64,000 nucleotides of DNA from Sphingobacterium lumbrici (GCF_006476045.1 NZ_SRZY01000023.1:1-64000); one strand, 5' to 3'. Counted from the first letter of the stretch, positions 8,399-17,557 are shown. Numbers and translations: made by a program. Notes: a model not told the origin generated them from the letters alone.

Positions 8399-9259
8399 AT
8401 GAAAATTGTCCATTTTTTAGGTGGCCTAGGAAATCAATTATTTCAATATTCTTTCCTATTAGCATTGAAAAAGCAAGGTCATTTAGTTAAAGCTGACCTT
8501 TCAGATTTCAACCATTATTCTTTACATAATGGTTTTGAGCTTCAGAACGTTTTCAATATTCAAATTGAACAAGCCTCTGCTTTTGAACGGAATTTACATT
8601 TACCTACAAACCGAAAGTTAGTATGGCGCGCGCTGCGTAGATTTAGTCGAACTAGAAAAGCATATACTTATGAGCATCCCGAATTTCATTTTCACCGAGA
8701 TTTCATCTACAGTCCAAAAAAGGCTTATCTACAGGGATACTGGCAACATATTTCATACCTAAATTTAGTGGAGAAAGAATTGCGACAGACATTACAATTT
8801 CCTCCTATAACTGAAAATCAAAATATAATAGCACAATCCACTATCCAGAATCATGCTAATACAATAGCAATGCATATACGACGTGGTGACTACATAGGCC
8901 ACTCAGCATTAGGGGGCATTTGCGATCAAGAGTATTATCATAAAGGCATAAAATATATGCTTCAACGCTTCGAAAACCCGCTATTCGTGATCTTCTCAAA
9001 TGATATTATATGGTGTAAAGAAGAGTTTAAAGATCTTAATGCAATTTTTATCGATTGGAATACCGGAAAAGATAGTTTTCGGGATATGCAACTGATGAGT
9101 CTATGTAATCATAACATTATCGCAAACAGCAGTTTTAGCTGGTGGGCTGCTTGGTTAAATCAAAACCCATCTAAAATAGTAGTTTCTCCTAAAAAATGGA
9201 TAAATGATCCAACCTTAGATACAAGCGGAATGATCTTACCTTCATTTATAACATTTTGA
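8399..9259 (+). CDS. GT11 alpha-1,2-fucosyltransferase (or L-fucosyl-type transferase)
   Basis: The 286-residue protein carries the GT11 signatures: N-terminal GGLGNQLFQYSFLLALKKQG, central IAMHIRRGDYIG (about 160-171, GDP-fucose binding) and C-terminal NSSFSWWAAWLNQNPSKIVVSPKKW (about 242-267). GT11 enzymes transfer fucose from GDP-L-fucose, usually in alpha-1,2 linkage, to galactose. The upstream galactosyltransferase-like GT2 genes would fit a Gal acceptor, but that is inference. Last gene of the block; no GDP-fucose synthesis genes are in the window. Confidence 0.9.
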   Translation: MKIVHFLGGLGNQLFQYSFLLALKKQGHLVKADLSDFNHYSLHNGFELQNVFNIQIEQASAFERNLHLPTNRKLVWRALRRFSRTRKAYTYEHPEFHFHRDFIYSPKKAYLQGYWQHISYLNLVEKELRQTLQFPPITENQNIIAQSTIQNHANTIAMHIRRGDYIGHSALGGICDQEYYHKGIKYMLQRFENPLFVIFSNDIIWCKEEFKDLNAIFIDWNTGKDSFRDMQLMSLCNHNIIANSSFSWWAAWLNQNPSKIVVSPKKWINDPTLDTSGMILPSFITF

Positions 9260-9335
9260 ATGGAGCTACCCCCCTTTTCTTCTTTCTTTCGGTGTGTCCG
9301 CTGTCCATCGATTATCTATTCAGGCATCAGCTCTA

Positions 9336-10532
9336 TTAGTACAAAAAACCAAAGAGCCATAACGGGATCTTATGATGAAAACCGTGCGTGATGTCGTCTG
9401 AAACGATATATGCCTTATCAACTCCTTTAATCTGTTTTTCTGTTTTATCTTTACCACCGATTTCAAAGGTATATTGATTGTCCACGGTAAAATCTCCCTG
9501 TTCGGCATAGCTAAGGTCGTACGCATACCCAACTTGGTTAGCAAAAAACGTTTCACGCAGATTTCCGCGATTCGCATTTTCCTTTGCCAGCAAATAAATA
9601 AGATTCGTGTTTTCGAGATAAATTTTCGATGGCTTTTGCAACAGACTGATTCCTTCTCCGTATTTGAAAAGATTAGTGGTTAAATCTATTTCATCCAGAT
9701 AGTGCAGATAGGACAACAACGTACTTCGGTTAATCCCTATCCTTTCACTTATTTTACTTACGTTAGGGATGAAGGGTACGGATTCCGCAATAATCGTTAA
9801 CAGCTGTTTAATTTTAGCCACATAAGCGAGGCCTATCTGCCGTAATAGAGGCAATTCAATCTCCAGCATCATATTTAATACCTCTCCTAAACGCATAAAA
9901 TAAAGATCGGGCTCTTCTTTATAGTAGGGATAATAGCCGTGTTGAAGATAGTTTGAAAAATGCTGGAAAGGCTTGATCCGCTCATTTACTTCCCTGGCTT
10001 TGTCTGTATGTTGAGCCAATAAATCGTCTAAGGTTATCCGTTCAAATCGAACACCTGTTTCGATAGCCAGATATTCCCTAAATGAAAACCCTTGCATATT
10101 ATAGATCACAGCCCGTCTGCTAAGATCTGCCCGTGCATTTAAGATTTCTAATAAGGACGACCCCGTAAAAACGATTTTCAGTTCAGGATAGTCATCGTAT
10201 ATATTTTTCAATTCCTGCGCCCAGCCATCATATTTGTGTACTTCATCCAGGAATATGTATTTCCCTCCCTTTTGTTCGAATTCTTTAACCAGCCCCACTA
10301 ATGAATTGGTGTTGAACCATATCGTATCCAAACTTACATACAACACTTCGTCTAATCGATCAGACAAGTGCAGCTTGATATGTTGCAGGAGCAAGGTTGT
10401 TTTGCCGATGCCCCGAGCTCCTTTTATACCGATTAACCTCGCATTCCAATTGACTTCTTCCATTAGACTGCGGGGGAAATCAACATTGACATGTCTCAGT
10501 TTTCGCTGAAATAATTCTATTAGATCTTCCAT
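9336..10532 (-). CDS. AAA_14/DUF4143 family ATPase
   Basis: The 398-residue P-loop protein has Walker A GARGIGKTTLL (about 38-48), Walker B KYIFLDEVHKY (about 93-103), a sensor-like FTGSSLLEI, and a C-terminal DUF4143 region with winged-helix and nuclease-fold-like parts. I chose the ATG at 10532 rather than the in-frame one at 10562, because the ten extra residues would be coded by the hairpin arm and the family starts with a short helix before the P-loop. This family is abundant in Bacteroidota and archaea, often as an accessory gene, and its function is not settled (toxin-like, DNA repair and mobile-element roles have been proposed). It stands alone, with a striking inverted repeat at the start. 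Confidence 0.85.
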   Translation of the reverse strand: MEDLIELFQRKLRHVNVDFPRSLMEEVNWNARLIGIKGARGIGKTTLLLQHIKLHLSDRLDEVLYVSLDTIWFNTNSLVGLVKEFEQKGGKYIFLDEVHKYDGWAQELKNIYDDYPELKIVFTGSSLLEILNARADLSRRAVIYNMQGFSFREYLAIETGVRFERITLDDLLAQHTDKAREVNERIKPFQHFSNYLQHGYYPYYKEEPDLYFMRLGEVLNMMLEIELPLLRQIGLAYVAKIKQLLTIIAESVPFIPNVSKISERIGINRSTLLSYLHYLDEIDLTTNLFKYGEGISLLQKPSKIYLENTNLIYLLAKENANRGNLRETFFANQVGYAYDLSYAEQGDFTVDNQYTFEIGGKDKTEKQIKGVDKAYIVSDDITHGFHHKIPLWLFGFLY

Positions 10533-10587
10533 TTTGTTTACTACAATAAACAAAATTAACAAAAATTGTTTATTGTAGTAAACAAAA
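10532..10587. promoter_or_regulatory. Perfect 22-bp inverted repeat at the ATPase start
   Basis: Arm 1 (10532-10553) and arm 2 (10566-10587) are exact reverse complements separated by 12 bases. The core half-site reads GTTTACTACAATAAACAA. Arm 1 touches the ATG of the ATPase gene. A third, degenerate half-site (about 16 of 20 matches) follows at 10601-10620. This layout suits an operator for a dimeric regulator, possibly autoregulation, or a hairpin occluding the start in the mRNA. Confidence 0.7.
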
Positions 10588-10650
10588 AATTAGTTAAATA
10601 GTTCACCATAATAAACAAGACTAGAAATGAAGCCGGCATTTTACCCTCAC

Positions 10651-10824
10651 TTATTTCCTGAAAAATGCTGATCGGGCAGCGAATTGGGGCATGCTGCACT
10701 GAAATATTATTTCGTAAAACATCATCGCACCAGTAACATCTCCGTATTCCATCATCTTTACGACCAGACTAAACTGGTTTCCTTCTGCTTTTCTCCTGAC
10801 CAATAGGCGACCATCTTCGCCCAT
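10651..10824 (-). CDS. Possible small or relic ORF, 57 aa
   Basis: A 57-codon frame begins MGEDGRLLVRRKAEGNQFSL and ends at a TAA at 10651-10653, with a stop shortly upstream. The composition is protein-like (amphipathic, few rare residues), but no family is recognised. It may be the remnant of a longer gene in this decayed, accessory-looking region beside the ATPase, or a chance frame. Low confidence. Confidence 0.25.
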   Translation of the reverse strand: MGEDGRLLVRRKAEGNQFSLVVKMMEYGDVTGAMMFYEIIFQCSMPQFAARSAFFRK

Positions 10825-11385
10825 TATATTAGCGCTGCCTTAATGTTACCTTAGTCGTATCTTAGGGCTATCCACGAAAAGGTAAGGCAGCCCTAAGACA
10901 AAGGTAAGGCAGGGGTAAGGTACCGGGCGAAAACCATCCGAACAACGTCCGAACAAAGGGCGAAGTTAGTCCCTACCCCTCCGAATGAAACTTGCGTCTC
11001 CCTTCTTTACACTTGATGCACCAAAAATGGTCGCATGTTATTTTAATTTAACTGAAATCAATATTTCAACACACCAAAAATATCAATAACAAAAAAAATC
11101 AAATTTAATTACACTAAGTGTATAAAATACACTACCTTTGTTCAGGTTTATAATTGGTTAGTAAAGGTCTTCAGTCTCTCCGGCTAAAGGCCTTTCATTT
11201 TTCACGGCCAATGACTAAATTGATTATACTCTCCTAGATATCGCTCAGTAGCCCGTAATGCGACTCTTTTATCGGATACACCGTGTTCATCACAACAAAA
11301 GACCTGTTTGTCACATTTTATTTGGATAAAAGCATATTCTATTTAATCTTGCAGAAGAAAAATACATAACTAAAACTAGTATAAT
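10825..11385. other. Gene-free stretch with short GC-rich direct repeats
   Basis: No coding frame is supported. 10861-10869 and 10889-10897 form an inverted repeat (CTTAGGGCT / AGCCCTAAG). GGTAAGGCAG occurs at 10881-10890 and again at 10902-10911, followed by a related GGTAAGGTACC; CCGAACAA occurs twice shortly after. This block is more GC-rich than its flanks. A TACCTTTG (11133-11140) resembles a -7 box, but no -33 element is seen and the next gene starts 245 bases later. Confidence 0.5.
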
Positions 11386-12816
11386 ATGAAAACCCGTTGG
11401 ATAGAATTCTTAATCGTCAGTAGCATCTATTTGTTTTTATTAATCACGATAGCACATGATATCGATAGTGGCAAACAAGCCGTCGGACAGCTTCATCTAT
11501 TTACCGTATACACTACCGTAAGCTTTTATGTACTATACATATACCCCAATCTCTTTTTGAAGCAAAAGATGTACACATGGTCTATTTTGATAGTCATTAC
11601 TTTCCTTCTCGAAGCATTTTGTCATTTTGCTTTACAGAACTGGTCACCGTTACCTCCTCATCAGATAATTCCGCCTTTTGCGCTGAGCGGTATGGTTACC
11701 CTGGCCCTATTGGTGTATACTGCTGTAAAAACGACTATCAAGGCCTTGAAAACAGTTAGCAACCGTCATTCGATCCAGGCAAAGGTCGGCAAAGAGCTTT
11801 TGATATCCTTGGTAATAGGAATTGCTATCCTTATACCCATTTCCCTGGTCAATACATCTATAGCTGCACTAACTGGCTTTACCATTCCTTTTTGCTATAC
11901 TTTATTTGCGGTACATTATCACTTCTTATTGCCTTATCTAGACCAAAATAAAACACCCAAAACGATCCATATCATACTATCGATCCTCCTAAACCTCATC
12001 TGCATTGCACTATTCTCCAGCTTGATGGAAATAACACTTAGACTACTTCACAGTTTTAATAAATTTATTTCTTTCAATGGTTTTAATATATTGTTCTGCT
12101 TTCTTTTAGGTACTATACTCACTCCTGTCATTTATATCTTCTATTACCGCAGTCGCAAGCAGCAAACGCAAATAGTTGGCTTAAAAAAGGAACTGGGAAA
12201 AACTTCGGCTGACCTGAAACTACTTCAATCCCAGATCAATCCGCATTTTCTATTCAATGCCATGAATACGCTATATGGTATAGCTTTACAAGAAAATGCA
12301 GAACGAACATCTTCAGGAATTCAAAAACTCAGTGACATGATGCGATTTATGCTGCACGAAAACCAACAAGACCGTATTCTGCTCGTCCGTGAAATAGCCT
12401 ATCTCAAAGAATATATCGAACTGCAAAAACTTCGTATAGCTAATCTTCCCTCTATTCAGATAACGGTCGACTTACCGGAGGATGAATACCTGGGAGATCA
12501 ACGTATCGCACCCATGTTACTGATTCCCTTTATTGAAAATGCCTTTAAGCATGGCATCAGTCTTAACAAGCCATCTTGGATACGGATACAGCTTCACAAG
12601 GAAGAAGATACCCTGAAATTAAATGTGTACAACAGTATCCATGCCCATACCGAATCAGATCCCGAGCGGAACAAATCGGGCATAGGTTTAGAAAATGTAG
12701 AACACAGGCTTACTTTACTTTACAAAGACCTTTACCAATTGCATATTGAAACAACGAACACGGAATATTTTGTCTTTCTGACTTTGAAATTAACAGATAT
12801 AGATCCTGAAGTATAA
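11386..12816 (+). CDS. LytS/YehU-type sensor histidine kinase
   Basis: The 476-residue membrane kinase has about six to seven hydrophobic segments in residues 8-253, with no extracellular domain, a short coiled linker, and then a His_kinase (PF06580) domain with QSQINPHFLFNAMNTLYG; the phosphoacceptor is H287. The HATPase part follows with LIPFIENAFKHGI (N box) and SGIGLENVEHRL (G box). The LytTR response regulator starts 36 bp downstream, so the two form a LytS/LytR-type pair. The integral-membrane sensor suggests detection of an envelope or membrane-soluble signal; the ligand is unknown. Confidence 0.9.
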   Translation: MKTRWIEFLIVSSIYLFLLITIAHDIDSGKQAVGQLHLFTVYTTVSFYVLYIYPNLFLKQKMYTWSILIVITFLLEAFCHFALQNWSPLPPHQIIPPFALSGMVTLALLVYTAVKTTIKALKTVSNRHSIQAKVGKELLISLVIGIAILIPISLVNTSIAALTGFTIPFCYTLFAVHYHFLLPYLDQNKTPKTIHIILSILLNLICIALFSSLMEITLRLLHSFNKFISFNGFNILFCFLLGTILTPVIYIFYYRSRKQQTQIVGLKKELGKTSADLKLLQSQINPHFLFNAMNTLYGIALQENAERTSSGIQKLSDMMRFMLHENQQDRILLVREIAYLKEYIELQKLRIANLPSIQITVDLPEDEYLGDQRIAPMLLIPFIENAFKHGISLNKPSWIRIQLHKEEDTLKLNVYNSIHAHTESDPERNKSGIGLENVEHRLTLLYKDLYQLHIETTNTEYFVFLTLKLTDIDPEV

Positions 12817-12852
12817 ATAAAAAACATTATATTAGCACTACACCGAATATAG

Positions 12853-13527
12853 ATGATCAAAGCCATAGCCATAGATGACGAACCCATAGCCCTGGACATC
12901 GTTAGGATGCATGCCGCAAAAGTACCGTTCCTGCAACTCGAAGCGACGTTTGTCAATGCTTTTGATGCCATAGACTATCTAAATAAGAATCAAATAGACC
13001 TACTATTTTTGGATATTAAGATGCCCGATATTTCGGGCATTGATCTATACAATAGCCTCGTTCGCAAACCTTTACTGGTATTCGCGACCGCCTATTCCGA
13101 ACATGCAGTTACCGGATTTGAACTAGAAGCCATAGACTATCTGCTCAAACCTTTCACCTTTGCGAGATTTCTAAAATCCTGTAACAAAGCGCAAGAAATC
13201 CTACAGAACAAAAACACTGTTCCTTCCCACATCTTTATCAAAGACGGATATGATACCATAAAGATATTGTTTGAAGAAATACGCTATATCGAAGCTACCG
13301 GCAACTACTTGAAATATGTGCTGCACGAGAAGGAAATACTGACACGTGCCACACTCAAAGAGACGATCGACCTGTTGCCGGAATCCTTGTTTATTCAGAC
13401 ACACCGTTCCTTCATCTTAAATCGCACGCATATCCAAAAAATAGAGCGCCATCAAGTCACTATTGACCAACATCATATTCCAATAGGAGCAGCCTATATG
13501 GATAACCTGAAAACATCGCTACGTTAA
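12853..13527 (+). CDS. LytTR-family response regulator
   Basis: The 224-residue protein has a receiver domain with IDDEP near the start, phosphoacceptor D54 in LLFLDIKMPDISG and K108 in YLLKPF, followed by a C-terminal LytTR DNA-binding domain (about 125-222) with IKILFEEIRYIEATGNYLK and THRSFILNR. It is partner of the kinase just upstream. LytTR proteins bind short direct repeats; none was recognised nearby. The last codons and stop overlap the start of a dispersed repeat/promoter element that serves the next gene. Confidence 0.92.
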   Translation: MIKAIAIDDEPIALDIVRMHAAKVPFLQLEATFVNAFDAIDYLNKNQIDLLFLDIKMPDISGIDLYNSLVRKPLLVFATAYSEHAVTGFELEAIDYLLKPFTFARFLKSCNKAQEILQNKNTVPSHIFIKDGYDTIKILFEEIRYIEATGNYLKYVLHEKEILTRATLKETIDLLPESLFIQTHRSFILNRTHIQKIERHQVTIDQHHIPIGAAYMDNLKTSLR

Positions 13528-13612
13528 GCTATGCCCTCCCGTGCATCCTTCAAAGGAGTTCGTGAGCTCACCGTATGCTACTTGTGAATGCAACGCATTT
13601 TACCTAAGTTTA
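13516..13612 (+). repeat. Dispersed promoter-bearing repeat, copy 1
   Basis: This 97-bp stretch matches 59709-59803 at most positions. Shared landmarks in order are TCGCTACG-TAAG, TCAAAGGAGTTC-TGAGCTCAC, TTGTGAATGCAA-GCATTTTA and TAnGTTT. The end is a promoter: TTG (13582-13584), a 20-base spacer and TAAGTTTA (13605-13612). The spacer holds an AATGC/GCATT inverted repeat. It begins inside the last codons of the LytTR gene and stops at the sixA start. Confidence 0.65.
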
Positions 13613-14113
13613 ATGATGGAAACAAAATCACTCTATATTGTACGCCATGCAAAGGCAGAAGAGCATTCCTTTTCTAAAAGAGATTTTAATCGTGATTTAA
13701 CCGGCAAAGGAATAGAACGCGCCCACAGAATCGCGACAGAATTGTCTTCCGGTGTAACGATCACGGAGAAAACGTTGGTGATTTCATCTCCGGCGAATCG
13801 CGCGATACAGACTGCTGAAATATTCAGTACTATTTTAGGATATCCCTTAGAAAAGATCCAAACGGACATCAATATTTATGAAGCATATTACCTGGACATA
13901 TTGCAGGTTATCAATAATGTACCCGAACCCTACGAATCGGTTTGGATTTTTGGACACAACCCCGGTTTGTCTGACTTAACGAACTATCTGTGCGACAGGG
14001 GCATTGACCTCCTGACAGCTAATGTGGCCATTATAGAACTGGAAAGGGGTATTGATTTCGCTTCTGTATCGGGAGGGACCGGTAACTTAAAAACTGTTTT
14101 AACCGGAAAATAG
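13613..14113 (+). CDS. sixA: SixA-type phosphohistidine phosphatase
   Basis: This protein of the histidine phosphatase superfamily, 165-166 residues, has the signature YIVRHAKAEEHSF with the catalytic RHA (H12), a second conserved Arg in ISSPANRAIQTAEIF, and the C-terminal FGHNPGLSDLTNYL His. SixA proteins remove phosphate from histidine of HPt or phosphotransferase proteins. The start is ATG 13613 or 13616; a longer in-frame start at 13541 lies in the repeat and has no family similarity. Transcription predicted from the promoter box would begin at about 13616, so the mRNA is probably leaderless. Its position after a two-component pair may be coincidental. Confidence 0.87.
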   Translation: MMETKSLYIVRHAKAEEHSFSKRDFNRDLTGKGIERAHRIATELSSGVTITEKTLVISSPANRAIQTAEIFSTILGYPLEKIQTDINIYEAYYLDILQVINNVPEPYESVWIFGHNPGLSDLTNYLCDRGIDLLTANVAIIELERGIDFASVSGGTGNLKTVLTGK

Positions 14114-14256
14114 AAGAATATTAGGGTAAACTATATCAAATAATCAGTGTTAATCATTTAGTAATCCGCCGGATCATGTCCGAATTGACAACGGAAGGAT
14201 GTAAAATCGGCTACGAGCATCTTCATCGTTCTTAATTTTCGTACCTTTAAATCTTT

Positions 14257-16281
14257 ATGGCAAATAAACTACAGAACGAGACCTCCCCCTATCTTAAACA
14301 GCATGCGCACAATCCGGTAGATTGGATGCCGTGGGGAGCGGAGGCATTGGCAAAGGCAAAAAAAGAAAACAAACTGATCTTGGTGAGCATCGGTTACTCG
14401 GCCTGCCATTGGTGCCATGTGATGGAACGGGAAAGCTTCGAAAATGAGGCTATTGCACAAACCATGAATAAATTTTTCGTACCAATAAAAATTGATCGTG
14501 AAGAGCGTCCGGATATCGACCAAATTTATATGATAGCTGTCCAGTTAATGACGAATGCCGGAGGCTGGCCATTAAACTGTATCTGTCTGCCCGATGGTAG
14601 ACCCATATATGGCGGCACCTATTTCAGACCGCAGGACTGGCAGAATGTACTGCTGCAGATCGCAAAAATGTGGGAAGAAACACCCGAAGTTGCACTGGAC
14701 TATGCACAACGATTGACAGCAGGGATCCATAAGGCCGAACAGCTCCCTATTCTTCCGATTCCGGAACAATACTCCCTGTTGGACATTAAATCGGTCGTAC
14801 TGCCCTGGAAAGAGCAGTTTGATTTCAAAGATGGTGGTTATCAAAGGTCTCCTAAATTTCCGTTACCCAACAATTGGCTATTCCTCCTCCGTTACGCGGT
14901 GCTTGCTAAAGATGATACCGTGTTAGAACATGTACATTTTACATTGGAAAAAATAGCGAATGGCGGAATTTACGATCAAATCGGAGGCGGATTTGCACGT
15001 TATTCTGTCGATGAACAGTGGCATGTGCCTCATTTTGAAAAAATGCTATATGACAACGGACAGCTGATCAGCCTGTATAGTGAAGCGTATCAACAAAAAC
15101 CAACCCCCCTATATAAGCGGGTAGTAGAAGAAACGGTTACCTGGGCCGAACGGGAAATGCTGGCACCAAATGGCGGATTTTATAGTGCTTTAGACGCTGA
15201 CAGCGAAGGTGTAGAAGGTAAGTTCTATACCTTTGATTATTCCGAATTTGACATCTTAGGGGAAGACGCTGATCTTTTCCGTTCGTATTTTAATATCGTT
15301 AAAAACGGCAACTGGGTGGAAGAAAACACCAACATTCCTCTGGTAAACATTGCAGACCAAATTTTCATTACCGAAGCTGGGTTTACGCCGGAAGAATGGG
15401 AGCACTATTTAAAAGAGATTAAAAATAAACTCCTATCCTATCGTGCAAACCGGATAAGACCGGGATTGGACAACAAACAGCTGACTACCTGGAATGCGCT
15501 TCTCTTAAAAGGGCTAGCCGATGCCTACCGCGTATTTGATGAAGACCGATATCTTAGCCTTGCTTTAGGTATTGGCTACTTTATTAGGGACAACTGCATG
15601 GAGAACGATGTATTGCTTCATCAGCCCGCCGATCACAATCGCAAAATAAGCGGTTTTCTCGATGACTATGCTTTTACGATCGAAGCCTACATTGCACTAT
15701 ACGAAGCCACATTCGATGAGCATTGGCTGCTCGAAAGTAAGGCTCTCGCCGATATGGCTATTTCCTTTTTTTATGACAAGGATAATAAAACGTTCTACTA
15801 TACGGGATCAGATGCCGAACAGCTGATCGCCCGTAAAAGCGAAATTATGGACAACGTGATTCCGGCTTCAACGTCTACTTTGGTACGCCAGCTGTATAAA
15901 TTGGGACTGTTATTCGACAATGAAAATTACACCGCTGTTGCAGATCAGGTATTTGCAAATGTCTTTCCACACATCAAAAGCTATGGATCGGCCTACTCCA
16001 ATTGGGCGATCCAATTGTTGGAGCATCATTTCGGGACAAATGAAATTGCACTCACCGGAGAGCCCGCACTGACCTGGCGCAAAGAGCTGGATAATTCCTA
16101 TATCCCAAATAAAATAATATTAGGAGGAATAAAAAGTACACTTCCATTGTTAAAAAATAGACAAGGTGTGGAGCCAAAAGCCTACCTTTGTCGGAATAAA
16201 ACATGCAGTCTTCCTCAGTCGTCGATTGCTCATATTATAGAATTAATAAATAATAACAGGGAAAATAATCCCACAAATTAA
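14257..16281 (+). CDS. YyaL/SSP411-family thioredoxin-domain protein (DUF255)
   Basis: The 674-residue protein has an N-terminal thioredoxin-like domain (about 1-165) with [20 protein letters not shown] (CxxC at C50 and C53), then an (alpha/alpha)6 barrel resembling N-acylglucosamine 2-epimerase/glycosidase folds. Conserved segments include [29 protein letters not shown] and [12 protein letters not shown]. These proteins are widespread from bacteria to animals (spermatogenesis-associated protein 20); their activity is not established, with redox and carbohydrate roles both suggested. No signal peptide, so it is cytoplasmic. The FKBP gene follows after 5 bp, implying co-transcription. Confidence 0.9.
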   Translation: MANKLQNETSPYLKQHAHNPVDWMPWGAEALAKAKKENKLILVSIGYSACHWCHVMERESFENEAIAQTMNKFFVPIKIDREERPDIDQIYMIAVQLMTNAGGWPLNCICLPDGRPIYGGTYFRPQDWQNVLLQIAKMWEETPEVALDYAQRLTAGIHKAEQLPILPIPEQYSLLDIKSVVLPWKEQFDFKDGGYQRSPKFPLPNNWLFLLRYAVLAKDDTVLEHVHFTLEKIANGGIYDQIGGGFARYSVDEQWHVPHFEKMLYDNGQLISLYSEAYQQKPTPLYKRVVEETVTWAEREMLAPNGGFYSALDADSEGVEGKFYTFDYSEFDILGEDADLFRSYFNIVKNGNWVEENTNIPLVNIADQIFITEAGFTPEEWEHYLKEIKNKLLSYRANRIRPGLDNKQLTTWNALLLKGLADAYRVFDEDRYLSLALGIGYFIRDNCMENDVLLHQPADHNRKISGFLDDYAFTIEAYIALYEATFDEHWLLESKALADMAISFFYDKDNKTFYYTGSDAEQLIARKSEIMDNVIPASTSTLVRQLYKLGLLFDNENYTAVADQVFANVFPHIKSYGSAYSNWAIQLLEHHFGTNEIALTGEPALTWRKELDNSYIPNKIILGGIKSTLPLLKNRQGVEPKAYLCRNKTCSLPQSSIAHIIELINNNRENNPTN

Positions 16282-16286
16282 GTCCA

Positions 16287-16790
16287 ATGGCAGTAGAAAA
16301 CAACAACGTAATAACGTTGAATTACATTCTTCACACCGTAGAGGGAAATGGAGAAAAAACTTTTGTAGAGCAAACAACCACTGAAAACCCGTTAACATTT
16401 TTATATGGTGTAGGTATGATGTTACCTAAATTTGAAGAGAAAATAGCCGGATTAAATGAAGGGGATAAATCTTCATTCGAATTGGCCGCAGTTGATGCGT
16501 ACGGTGAAAGAGATGATAAAGCTATCGCACAATTACCTGCTGACATGTTCAATGAAACAGGTCTTCCTCCGGTAGGAGAAGTATTACCACTTCAAGATAA
16601 TCAAGGAAATCAATTCCGCGCGGTAGTGGTTGAAGTAACTCCTGAAGCAGTAGTAGCTGATTTAAATCACCCTATGGCTGGCAAAAACTTAAATTTCGAT
16701 ATCGAGATTTTAGCTGTTCGTCCGGCTACTGAAGAAGAACTATCCCATGGCCACGCGCATGGTGCTGATGGTCATGCTGATCACGAATAA
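16287..16790 (+). CDS. SlyD-like FKBP-type peptidyl-prolyl isomerase
   Basis: The 167-residue protein has an N-terminal FKBP half (NPLTFLYGVGMMLPKFEEKIAGLNEGD, about 31-57), an insert-in-flap domain (about 70-125) with AYGERDDKAIAQLPADMF, then the second FKBP part containing NHPMAGKNLNFDIEIL. The C-terminal tail is histidine-rich (HGHAHGADGHADHE), as in SlyD proteins that bind nickel and other metals. Expected role: cis-trans isomerisation of prolyl bonds and chaperoning in the cytoplasm. It is followed by a strong bidirectional terminator. Confidence 0.9.
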   Translation: MAVENNNVITLNYILHTVEGNGEKTFVEQTTTENPLTFLYGVGMMLPKFEEKIAGLNEGDKSSFELAAVDAYGERDDKAIAQLPADMFNETGLPPVGEVLPLQDNQGNQFRAVVVEVTPEAVVADLNHPMAGKNLNFDIEILAVRPATEEELSHGHAHGADGHADHE

Positions 16791-16793
16791 TTA

Positions 16794-16833
16794 AAAACAA
16801 TAAAATCCGCTTATTAGCGGATTTTATTGTTTT
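16794..16833. terminator. Bidirectional terminator between FKBP and MnmD-like genes
   Basis: Seventeen-base arms (16794-16810 and 16817-16833) with a six-base loop, core AAAATCCGC / GCGGATTTT, are flanked by A and T runs. It serves both convergent genes; the stop codon of the minus-strand gene lies inside arm 2. Confidence 0.85.
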
Positions 16834-17492
16834 ATAGCCCTCAACATCTCTCTTTTGCCGGGAGCTCCAGGTGCCTTTTCGATCGCAAAACCTAAGGCTT
16901 TCATGCTCCGCTTTAAGTTTCCCGTAATGGCATACGTTACAAATACACCACCGGGTTTCAAGAACTTACACACATGAGCCAACGTCTCATCCGACCACAT
17001 TTCGGGTTGATGTATTGCCGCAAACGCATCGAAGTAAATGACATCGAATGTGCCACCTTCATCCTCAAAATCCAATACATCGGCATGTGCAATCTGTAAA
17101 TCTATCTGCTCAGCTAATCTTGTTGACCCTATCAAGGCATTTTCATAGGCCGGGATAAAATTATTCCACAGATCGGCAGAAATATATTGATCGTAATCGG
17201 TTTGTGATATTGTTTCTATTGGCAATGGGAACGCCTCTATACCACAGTAATTTAATTTCACATTATTTTTCATGCAATAGTCGGCTGTAAGCAGAAAATT
17301 GAGTCCTGTACCAAATCCCACTTCCAAGATAGATGCTTCTTTTATATGTTCCTTTTCCAAAAAAAACTGTAGCCCCGATTTCAAAAAAACATGTATGCTT
17401 TCTTGGTGTGCACCATGTTTGGAATGATAGTGTTCGCCTATTTCAGCATGATACAGTGTTTTTGACCCATCTCCAGTTGTTACAAAATCCAT
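16824..17492 (-). CDS. MnmD-like tRNA 5-methylaminomethyl-2-thiouridine methyltransferase
   Basis: The 222-residue SAM-dependent methyltransferase is of the Methyltransf_30/DUF752 type. It has the SAM loop ILEVGFGTGLNFLLTADYC (about 60-78), IEAFPLP, IAHADVLDF, and the catalytic-region DVIYFDAFAAIHQPEMWSDE. It corresponds to the methyltransferase half of bifunctional MnmC; stand-alone versions (MnmD) complete mnm5s2U34 in tRNA. No FAD oxidase domain is fused. It starts 66 bp from the divergent symporter gene, so the two share a short promoter region. Confidence 0.85.
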   Translation of the reverse strand: MDFVTTGDGSKTLYHAEIGEHYHSKHGAHQESIHVFLKSGLQFFLEKEHIKEASILEVGFGTGLNFLLTADYCMKNNVKLNYCGIEAFPLPIETISQTDYDQYISADLWNNFIPAYENALIGSTRLAEQIDLQIAHADVLDFEDEGGTFDVIYFDAFAAIHQPEMWSDETLAHVCKFLKPGGVFVTYAITGNLKRSMKALGFAIEKAPGAPGKREMLRAIKQ

Positions 17493-17557
17493 AAAACAAA
17501 AATTTATTCGTCAAATCTAATACAAAAAAGGCTATTTTAGCGTTAGACATAACTCTG

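Noticed and set aside
11100-11145. Promoter TACCTTTG for the LytS gene
   Set aside because: Only the -7 element matches and it is 245 bases from the start; kept as a note in the intergenic feature only.
13541-13612. 24-residue N-terminal extension of SixA
   Set aside because: Encoded entirely by the promoter repeat, whose second copy is not translated into anything similar; the family starts at the YIVRHAK strand.
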